Made by a program: the position numbers and the translations under genes. The notes beneath the pieces were generated by a model. The model had not been told where the DNA came from. It saw nothing but the letters and a program-made list of their open reading frames with translations, and searched no databases. From Spirochaetota bacterium (GTDB taxonomy: Bacteria > Spirochaetota > Leptospiria > Turneriellales > Turneriellaceae), in assembly GCA_963205035.1 (NCBI GenBank), contig CAUJII010000084.1, positions 1 through 11,941 on the forward strand: a stretch of 11,941 bases of DNA, written 5' to 3'. This document shows, piece by piece, positions 1 through 5,936 of the stretch (position 1 is its first letter; each line of letters begins with the position of its first letter).

Positions 1-38
1 TCATGATCTCCCGACCCCTTGCCTTTACCTTTTGCCAT
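1..38 (-). CDS. Possible 5' end of a gene running off the left edge
   Basis: On the minus strand an ATG at 36-38 opens a frame that stays open to the window edge and reads MAKGKGKGSGDH, a Lys/Gly-rich start. Twelve codons are too few to identify a family. No clear Shine-Dalgarno sequence or promoter is visible upstream. It lies just beyond the hairpin that ends the preceding minus-strand operon, which is a sensible place for a new gene to begin. It could equally be noncoding. Confidence 0.25.
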   Translation of the reverse strand, partial: MAKGKGKGSGDH

Positions 39-73
39 GCGACATAATCGAGTTGAGTTACACGCGGTCGACC

Positions 74-145
74 AAAAGAACTAAGGGCACTGGGAGTTTA
101 GGCGGGAACTCGCTGACGCGAGTTCCCGCCTAAACTCCCAGTGCC
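74..145 (-). terminator. Long perfect hairpin ending the ispH operon
   Basis: Bases 86-113 are the exact reverse complement of 118-145, a 28-bp perfect stem around the 4-nt loop TGAC. Read on the minus strand, the stem starts directly after the TAA stop (146-148) of the CHAT-like gene. It is followed by CTTAGTTCTTTT (85-74), a moderate T-rich tail as expected of a Rho-independent terminator. With a one-base bulge at 85, three more pairs form (82-84 with 146-148). The plus-strand side has no T run, so termination is predicted only for the minus-strand operon. The stem is far longer than most intrinsic terminators, so it may also be a dispersed palindromic repeat. Confidence 0.7.
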
Positions 146-1195
146 TTAACATGCAAGGAGAATAAAATCAGGATATGTTTGTTGTATTTGTCTCACCGAA
201 CGGACTAAATTGCCAGATTTCTGAATTCTTTCGATGAGGTCGCGAACCAGCGTCGTATCGTCGAAATCTTCCAAAACACGCAGCGGTGTCAGAACGAATT
301 TTGCGGGAAGTTTTTCTAAGTCGAGAAGATGCGCATCGGCAAGGCACGAAAGGTGCAAATAAAAGGCCGTTAAATCTCTTGGTATCTGCCAAGTGCTGTC
401 GGCAAGCTTCCAAGCAATCGAACCGTCTTCAACGGCACCGTGCCCTCGGTAGATGATGAGATCCCACGAATTTTGTAGGACGGCACTTTCGACTCTCTTC
501 TGTGTCATGTTTCCATACACATGACGGAACCGGCATCCTTTGGGACCTCTCGACCAAAACGGCAGATCGTTATTTAGATGCTGCAATGCTTCACCATGAA
601 GATTCGTAACGACCAAAACATCGCGTGCGTGGCGAAATCGACCGCTTTCCAAGTTGTCGAGTCTTTCCGTCTCAAATACCCATGAGGTCTTTAGGCCCAA
701 ATGATTCATTAGTGGGATGTCTTGCAAAGTCCGCCCTACGAGCGTGATGTCGAGAGGGCCATGCCGTAACGCGATTCGACTCAGTAAAATTTTGAGTTCA
801 AGAGCCTTTGCGGGAATCACCCGAGCAGCAGTCCTTCCACCGAGGGTGATATGGACGACAAAGCGTTCGAGTGTTCGGTGGATAATTGCATGGGGTCTTT
901 CGTCTCTGTTACCGCTGCGCGCCAACAGAATATATGCCCGCATTGTAAAGGAGTCGAGTGCGACAAATTTTTCTCCCTTATCTTTTTCTCGCAGAGTGAA
1001 AGGCAGCGCGTTGCGGCGTCTGAGCCACGGCGTTAAAGATTCTCGGTTGCGGATTGCGAATATCCCTAAGAGCGCCGTCGCATCGTCGGTTAATAGGGCG
1101 GCAATTCCGGTTTTCTTGCGGCAAAGCGCATCGAAGTGCGTTTCTGTCGTTAGCCAGTATTTCAAAGCCGCATCCCCTTTGAATACGATTCGCAT
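146..1195 (-). CDS. CHAT-like (caspase-fold) putative cysteine peptidase
   Basis: The product is 349 aa with no signal peptide or membrane segment, so probably cytoplasmic. The N-terminal half is unrecognised. From about residue 190 the layout follows CHAT domains: a beta strand (DVLVVTNLHGEAL), then WDLIIYRGHG with candidate catalytic His252, then FYLHLSC with candidate Cys284. After that comes a tail (about 298-349) resembling the CHAT end, where a strand precedes an Asp-rich turn, a helix with KSG, and a final hydrophobic strand. The His-Cys gap of 32 residues is short for the family. The ATG at 1193-1195 overlaps the TPR gene by 34 bp. A TTG at 1163-1165 is a serious alternative start: it has AAAGGGG eight bases upstream and forms a TTGA overlap with the TPR stop, giving 339 aa. 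The gene is last in the ispH operon. Substrate and role are unknown, and the assignment rests on motif layout only. Confidence 0.6.
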   Translation of the reverse strand: MRIVFKGDAALKYWLTTETHFDALCRKKTGIAALLTDDATALLGIFAIRNRESLTPWLRRRNALPFTLREKDKGEKFVALDSFTMRAYILLARSGNRDERPHAIIHRTLERFVVHITLGGRTAARVIPAKALELKILLSRIALRHGPLDITLVGRTLQDIPLMNHLGLKTSWVFETERLDNLESGRFRHARDVLVVTNLHGEALQHLNNDLPFWSRGPKGCRFRHVYGNMTQKRVESAVLQNSWDLIIYRGHGAVEDGSIAWKLADSTWQIPRDLTAFYLHLSCLADAHLLDLEKLPAKFVLTPLRVLEDFDDTTLVRDLIERIQKSGNLVRSVRQIQQTYPDFILLAC

Positions 1196-3012
1196 TTCTT
1201 GAGGGCTACGTGAGCGCGTTCAAAATTGGGAGCAAGCTCGATGGCTTTGGAGAAAGCGGCCTTCGCCTCGCTAATCGAACCGGTGTTATAGAAGACAATG
1301 CCATCTGCATACGCTTGAAGCGCGGCCGGGGCGATGGGGATGTCGGATTGTGCCCACCTTTCACGGCTGAGCCTCGCTTCGATGCGCGCTAAGAGAATTC
1401 GCCCCTTCGTGTGGCGGGGGTCGTCTTCGAGAAGTTCGCGCAGGACTTTGATCGCCGCTTGCGGATCCGCTTGTGAAAGAAGAAGAGCTTTGCGATAAAG
1501 CGCTTCGATATACTCGGCGGGTTTGACCGCCTTCTTGACGAGCGCGGTTTTCTCCGCAAGGTCTTTTTCGAGTTGTGCGATGATGGGGTTTGTAGGATCG
1601 ATAAACTTCAATATCTCAAAAAGTCTTTTGGCTTCAAAGGCATTGGAGTCCTTAAAGCGGTAGATGGAATCGACAAGGTCTTGGATAATCCCACTTTTCT
1701 TTTCGGGATGGAGAATAATTGTGCACGAGAGAATATGTTGGTTCGAGATTCGATTTCTCGGAAAGACTTCAACGATGGCGCCGAAGTGCTTCATTGTCTT
1801 CTCGCAGTCGCGTGCCTTGTAACTATTGAGTCCCATCGAAGTGAGCGATTCAACAAAAGAAAAATACGGCGAGTCGCGAGAAATGAACTCGTCGTCTTGT
1901 CGAAGCATCGCCTGCTTTGCCTTGTCTAAGAGAGCTTGCGCTTGCGCTTCGGTTTCGGTCTGCTTAAATTCTTTTGCGATTTGGATAACAACTTCGAGGT
2001 CTTCAATCGCCGCAGGGTAGTTGTCTAAGAGAAGCTGCACCATCGCCGATTGATAGCGGCGTTCGAGTTCTTTTAGTCTATCGACGAAGAGGTTGTCGTC
2101 TTGCTTTTTCTTCGCTTCAAGCGCTTTCTTGATGAGCGTATCCCAATCGGTAAAGCGAGCATCGAGAGCCTGGCCGATGCGGTAATGTTCGAGAGCGGTG
2201 TCGTAGTCAGATTTTTTGAAGGCGTCGTTGCCGCTCTGCAGGTATTCCTTCGCAAGAAGTCTTCGTTCATTCTTGTTCAACTGTTGCTGCATGAAGTCTA
2301 AGAGTGCAGCTCGCCTCTCGACGGCCTGTGTGTTCTGTGGTTCGGAGCGCAAGACTTGATCGTATGTCGAGACAGCTTGTGCAAACCGGCGCTCCTTCTC
2401 GAACTTCTGCGCCTGCCTCATGAGACGCGCAACATTCTGATCACTCTGGACCCCCTTCATGAGGCGTTCTGCTTCTGCATAACCCATTTGCGCATCGACA
2501 GAGTCTGGGGCAATTTTGAGGGCGCTACTGAAATGGTGTATTGCTTCGGTGTAGTTTGCCTTCTGCATCGCAATCGTTGCCTTTTGTATGGCTTCTTCGT
2601 AAGCTTTGCGTTTTTTGGGAGGCATTTTCTCAAGCAGAGTTTTTGTGTTATCGGCGCGCTTCTTGCGAATCAATTCTCTAAGTACGGGAATTTGCGGGTG
2701 CTCTGGAAAAATTGTTTCAGCTTCATCGAGTTCGGTTTCTGCTTTAACAAAATTTTCAAAACCGATGAGCTTTTCTGTATTCTTGATGTGTAATTCGGCC
2801 AAGAGATAATCTGCATAAGCGCGTCCATGGTTGAGGACTGCGGGCCCCCACGTCGAGTCGAGATTAAGAGCAGACGAAAAAAGCTGCCGTGCCTGTTTCA
2901 TCTTTTTCAGATTGTATGCTTGAATCCCGGCTTTCGTAAAATTTTTTACTTCATCGAGAGTTTGTGCGCTTAACGAAAGCGAACAAAGCATGGCGATGAA
3001 GAAGAAACGCAT
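1162..3012 (-). CDS. Exported tetratricopeptide-repeat protein
   Basis: The product is 616 aa. Residues 1-17 form a short signal peptide ending SLSAQ, with no lipobox Cys at the cleavage point, so a soluble periplasmic or loosely membrane-attached protein is expected. The rest is helical with recognisable TPR units at roughly 22-55, 145-178, 198-232, 254-290, 316-345, 390-422 and 565-600. The clearest are those around NYTEAIHHFSSALKIAPDS and GSISEAKAAFSKAIELAP. TPR arrays bind protein partners, and none can be named here. The start is fixed by a TAATG junction with the ispH stop, so translation is probably coupled. The downstream CHAT-like gene begins inside or right at its 3' end. TPR and CHAT modules are often fused in one protein. 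Here they are separate, and the signal peptide would place them in different compartments. Confidence 0.88.
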   Translation of the reverse strand: MRFFFIAMLCSLSLSAQTLDEVKNFTKAGIQAYNLKKMKQARQLFSSALNLDSTWGPAVLNHGRAYADYLLAELHIKNTEKLIGFENFVKAETELDEAETIFPEHPQIPVLRELIRKKRADNTKTLLEKMPPKKRKAYEEAIQKATIAMQKANYTEAIHHFSSALKIAPDSVDAQMGYAEAERLMKGVQSDQNVARLMRQAQKFEKERRFAQAVSTYDQVLRSEPQNTQAVERRAALLDFMQQQLNKNERRLLAKEYLQSGNDAFKKSDYDTALEHYRIGQALDARFTDWDTLIKKALEAKKKQDDNLFVDRLKELERRYQSAMVQLLLDNYPAAIEDLEVVIQIAKEFKQTETEAQAQALLDKAKQAMLRQDDEFISRDSPYFSFVESLTSMGLNSYKARDCEKTMKHFGAIVEVFPRNRISNQHILSCTIILHPEKKSGIIQDLVDSIYRFKDSNAFEAKRLFEILKFIDPTNPIIAQLEKDLAEKTALVKKAVKPAEYIEALYRKALLLSQADPQAAIKVLRELLEDDPRHTKGRILLARIEARLSRERWAQSDIPIAPAALQAYADGIVFYNTGSISEAKAAFSKAIELAPNFERAHVALKKCESYSKGMRL

Positions 3013-3950
3013 TAGACTTTTTCGAGTAACTCTTTCGGCAATTTGAAGACGGTGTTTTCTTCTTTTGTGCGCAGCTCTCGAATAGTGTTAAATCCAAAAT
3101 CGCGTTTGAGACGCTCTGTGACGGCTTTTACCAAGACCTCGGGGGCCGAAGCGCCGGCAGTCAGGCCCAATTTTTGAACCTGCTCAGGCAATTTTTCTTC
3201 TGTAATATCGTCTGCGCCGTCGATGAGGTATGCCTTACAACCCGCCGCCTCAGCCATCTCTTTCAAACGGTTGGAGTTACTTGAGTTGCGCGAACCAATG
3301 ACAAGCACGACGTCGACTTGAGGCGCAATAATCGAAACCGCTTCTTGCCGGTTAGTCGTTGCATAGCAGATGTCGCTCGAATTAGGACCTTCAATTTGAG
3401 GGAATTTCTCTTGCAAACGTTCAATGAGCGCCTTGGTGTCGCGCACAGAAAGCGTTGTCTGTGTGATATATGCAAGTTTTGCCTCGGGGGCAAAAGATAA
3501 CTTCTCGATGTCTTCTAAAGTTTCGACAATCGTAATTTTTTCCGGAGCCTCGCCTTGCGTACCGCGCGCTTCGATATGGTGTTTGTGCCCAATCAAGAGG
3601 ATGTTGTAGTCGTCTCGCGCATAACGCTTAGCTTCGATGTGGACTTTCGTCACCAGAGGACACGTCGCATCGAGAATGTGTAAATTTTTTTCTTTCGACT
3701 GTTGAACAACCGTGGGAGATACCCCGTGTGCGCTAAAGATAACTGTCTGATCGGGTGGTATCTCAGAAATACTGTCGACAAAGATGACGCCTTTGGCGCG
3801 CAAAGACTCGACCACATGTTTGTTGTGCACAATTTCGTGGTGCACATAAAGCGGAGTTCCAAAAACGTCGAGTGCCCTTTCGACAATCGAGATTGCTCTA
3901 TCGACACCGGCACAAAAACCACGCGGCGCGGCAATGACAATCTCTCGCAT
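3012..3950 (-). CDS. ispH: 4-hydroxy-3-methylbut-2-enyl diphosphate reductase (IspH/LytB)
   Basis: This is the last enzyme of the MEP isoprenoid pathway, a cytosolic [4Fe-4S] enzyme converting HMBPP to IPP and DMAPP. Its 312 aa are a full-length, typical size. The three cluster ligands are visible: Cys13 (GFCAGV), Cys97 (DATCPLV) and Cys195 (SDICYATTNRQ). The substrate-binding residues are also in place: His42 (EIVHNKHVV), His75 (SAHGVSP), His125 and Glu127 (GHKHHIEARGTQGE), the TQTTLS stretch, and SRNSSNSNRL and TAGASAPE near the end. The ATG at 3948-3950 comes three bases after the stop of the upstream lipoprotein gene, and the ispH stop shares a base with the TPR start. Identification is secure. 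Its operon partners have no obvious metabolic link to isoprenoids. Confidence 0.98.
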   Translation of the reverse strand: MREIVIAAPRGFCAGVDRAISIVERALDVFGTPLYVHHEIVHNKHVVESLRAKGVIFVDSISEIPPDQTVIFSAHGVSPTVVQQSKEKNLHILDATCPLVTKVHIEAKRYARDDYNILLIGHKHHIEARGTQGEAPEKITIVETLEDIEKLSFAPEAKLAYITQTTLSVRDTKALIERLQEKFPQIEGPNSSDICYATTNRQEAVSIIAPQVDVVLVIGSRNSSNSNRLKEMAEAAGCKAYLIDGADDITEEKLPEQVQKLGLTAGASAPEVLVKAVTERLKRDFGFNTIRELRTKEENTVFKLPKELLEKV

Positions 3951-3953
3951 GGA

Positions 3954-4487
3954 TTACTTTGCTTTCGTTGGTTGTGCCGTCAAACCGATGCAACTTTCTG
4001 TCATCAAGAAATTGACCTTACTAAAATTCTGTATCTTGGAGAGCACATCGAAAAGAACTTTGTCGCATTTCTTTTGTTCGGCCTGCAAATCCACGCCTTT
4101 TTTAGCTCCCATCGCATAGAGAGAGAGAGTCACAGTTTTTGTCTCGCCCTTGGGGTTAGATTGAGCCTCGGCAATGAGCGTCACGTTGCGGTATTTTTGT
4201 GGGATTAACTTGTCTTCAAACGGCTTTTCGTCAAAGGAGATGGCGTATTCACGTAACCGCAACCAATGCGCGATCAGTTTTCTTCTGCGTGCTTCTGCCC
4301 AACCGTCCCCTTGCGAAACAAATTCAGGGCGCGAAAAAGCCTCTTCAATATCGTCGAGTGTGGGGTACGATGCTCCACGCCCACAGGCCCAAGAGGCGGC
4401 GAAAATAGAGATAAGGAATAGAGAGGAGACGATTGGCTTTATCTGCTGCATTAGCCACAACCTGCGCGCAGAAAAGAAAGAAAGCAT
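3954..4487 (-). CDS. Putative lipoprotein of unknown function
   Basis: The product is 177 aa from the ATG at 4485-4487, which forms an ATGA overlap with the stop of the upstream gene. A TTG directly before it (4488-4490) would add one residue. A second ATG at 4449-4451 would give a more compact signal peptide (MQQIKPIVSSLFLISIFAAS). A hydrophobic stretch ends in SWACGRG, a loose lipobox with Trp in an unusual position, so lipidation is likely but not certain. The mature part is mixed alpha/beta with two further cysteines (EQKKCDK and TESCIGL) that could form a disulphide. No family was recognised. It lies directly upstream of ispH, with a 3-bp gap. Confidence 0.8.
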   Translation of the reverse strand: MLSFFSARRLWLMQQIKPIVSSLFLISIFAASWACGRGASYPTLDDIEEAFSRPEFVSQGDGWAEARRRKLIAHWLRLREYAISFDEKPFEDKLIPQKYRNVTLIAEAQSNPKGETKTVTLSLYAMGAKKGVDLQAEQKKCDKVLFDVLSKIQNFSKVNFLMTESCIGLTAQPTKAK

Positions 4488-4795
4488 CAATAGTCTTGCC
4501 GGCGTTTCCCGTCGTTAATTTTACTGAGCAAAAGGATGCTCACAATGCCGCCCAAGAGAGCTGCGATGACGTTGACGTTGCTGATAAAGAAACCGCGTTG
4601 CAAAAACTCGATCACCTTCTGCAAGACGTTTTGCAAAAGGAAGGCTCCCAAGATTGCCCCAATGAGTGCAACGACGGCAGCGCCGATAAATCCGCCAAAA
4701 AGATCAAGGCGTCTAAAATAGAAGAAATACCAGCTAATCCCCAAACCAAGCACGGCATAGACAGTAAAATCGATAAGATACTTTGCGAATTCCAT
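4487..4795 (-). CDS. Small three-helix membrane protein, GlsB/YeaQ-like
   Basis: The product is 102 aa with hydrophobic segments at about 6-27, 33-55 and 73-92 and a charged C-terminus (KINDGKRRQDY). The Gly-rich second segment (GGFIGAAVVALIGAILGAFL) and the last segment with LLGGIVSILLL resemble the GlsB/YeaQ/YmgE (transglycosylase-associated) family. That family is usually about 80-90 aa and of uncertain function. The match is by pattern only, and an unrelated small membrane protein is possible. It is the first gene of the minus-strand ispH operon. The start ATG (4793-4795) has only a weak AGG just upstream. Its stop overlaps the next gene as ATGA. Confidence 0.75.
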   Translation of the reverse strand: MEFAKYLIDFTVYAVLGLGISWYFFYFRRLDLFGGFIGAAVVALIGAILGAFLLQNVLQKVIEFLQRGFFISNVNVIAALLGGIVSILLLSKINDGKRRQDY

Positions 4796-4961
4796 AACCT
4801 GTGCGTAGCTTCTATGACGCGAGTCAGGGAGAAGAGCATTATTTGCTTTTCAACTATTTTTCTCGAATTCTTTTTTGGCCCTCGTCACGTCTTGTGGGTG
4901 GCGTAAATAGGACCCAGTGGAACTTAATTGCCACCGTGTCCGGGCGACAAATCGTTACTCT
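4796..4961. promoter_or_regulatory. Divergent intergenic region, promoters not resolved
   Basis: This 166-bp stretch separates the start of the minus-strand ispH operon from the start of the plus-strand OmpA-like/ccmF operon, so it should carry promoters for both. The centre (about 4838-4878) is AT-rich. No pair of -35 and -10 boxes with good spacing stands out on either strand. No hairpin, tRNA or further reading frame was seen. Confidence 0.45.
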
Positions 4962-5936
4962 ATGCGCATCGTCTATCTTCTCATGTTATCTTTATTCTTA
5001 GTCGCGTGCAGTAGCACACAACCCAAGAAAGAAGTAACCTACACCTTAACCGAATTGCTCGAAAGAGCAGACAACTTGCGCCGCGTAGGTAGCACCGACG
5101 AAGCGGCGTATAAAGCGCTTTCCGCAGACTTCATGGTGCTGTCGCAAACCGATAAGAACTATTGCTCGAAGAGCGAAGCGCAGCACGAAGCGAAAACCTT
5201 TATCGATAAATTTACTCCTCTCCACTGCGAAGCGCAAGTCATTGAACCGGCCGAAAAGCTCTTTGTAAAAAAAGGGTTTGTCTCTCCTATAGAAATCCAT
5301 ACGGCTTGCCCGGCGACCAGCCCCTTCACGCTGGAGGCCGATAGCGCGGCAATGGCGATTTCCGGTGCGGGCATGAATTTCAAAGATGGCAAAATGGATG
5401 CGCGGCTTCGCATTGAATCGGCGCAGTTAGACAAAGAAAAAAACGTTATATCGTTCGGTGCACATTATTTTGCAGAGCCTCTGTTAAAAAAGCTCGAAGC
5501 CGATTGCGAACAGAAGGGTAACTATGCCATCGAGTTTTTACCTATGAAGTACCTCGTCCAGGCGACACCTGAAGATACCGAAGATGCAATTGCACTCCAG
5601 ACGCAGGACCGGGCGGTTGACTCTGCCGCTGGAATCGAAGGAGATGCTTTGCAGGCGAAGCTTCTTTTGCGCTTCCACAAGGGTTCGATGCGTTTATCCA
5701 AAGACACACGCACAGCACTGGATGCTTTCAAAGAGCGAAAAGAAGTATCGCTGCGCATCACGGGATATGGCGACAAGCGAGTCAAAAACGCGGAGAAGCT
5801 TGCAAATTTACGCGCACGCGCTACAGCGTCGTATTTAGAGGAATACACCGACATTAATATCGTCGAAGTCAAATGGTCAAAGATGCCCAACAAGGACTTC
5901 CCGCACGCCGGTGTCATTATTGAGGAGGTTCGCTAA
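4962..5936 (+). CDS. OmpA-like lipoprotein upstream of ccmF
   Basis: The product is 324 aa from the ATG at 4962. The frame is open from 4917, but 4962 puts a proper lipoprotein signal at the N-terminus (MRIVYLLMLSLFLVAC, lipid Cys16). Residues about 232-324 resemble an OmpA C-terminal domain, which holds peptidoglycan. It has the strand LLLRFHKGSMRLSKDT, then ITGYGD with Asp271 and LANLRARA with Arg284, the positions that contact diaminopimelate in OmpA/Pal. The fold match is divergent (GYGD instead of GHTD). The middle part is unrecognised and carries four cysteines (68, 89, 116, 182), consistent with two disulphides. It is probably an envelope protein tethering membrane and cell wall. The stop joins the ccmF start as TAATG, so translation of the two is likely coupled. 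Confidence 0.88.
   Translation: MRIVYLLMLSLFLVACSSTQPKKEVTYTLTELLERADNLRRVGSTDEAAYKALSADFMVLSQTDKNYCSKSEAQHEAKTFIDKFTPLHCEAQVIEPAEKLFVKKGFVSPIEIHTACPATSPFTLEADSAAMAISGAGMNFKDGKMDARLRIESAQLDKEKNVISFGAHYFAEPLLKKLEADCEQKGNYAIEFLPMKYLVQATPEDTEDAIALQTQDRAVDSAAGIEGDALQAKLLLRFHKGSMRLSKDTRTALDAFKERKEVSLRITGYGDKRVKNAEKLANLRARATASYLEEYTDINIVEVKWSKMPNKDFPHAGVIIEEVR
5922..5928 (+). promoter_or_regulatory. Strong ribosome binding site for ccmF
   Basis: GAGGAGG lies inside the last codons of the OmpA-like gene, seven bases before the ccmF ATG at 5936. It is a near-perfect Shine-Dalgarno sequence and fixes that start. Confidence 0.85.

Noticed and set aside
717..1202. 161-codon plus-strand frame
   Set aside because: It is antisense to the CHAT-like gene, has no family features and no ribosome site, and reads as a shadow of the minus-strand gene.
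146..3012. TPR-CHAT pair as part of a type III-E CRISPR (craspase) system
   Set aside because: No CRISPR repeats, Cas7-11 fusion or other cas genes are present, and the TPR protein has a signal peptide.
4917..4961. 15-residue extension of the OmpA-like lipoprotein
   Set aside because: It would place charged residues before the signal peptide. The ATG at 4962 gives a normal lipoprotein signal.
4796..4961. tRNA or small RNA gene in the divergent gap
   Set aside because: No cloverleaf, T-loop consensus or terminator hairpin could be found.
5516..5527. GGGTAACTATGC as another repeat copy
   Set aside because: It matches at only 10 of 12 positions. About one such site is expected by chance in the window, as with AAATCGTTACTC at 4949-4960.
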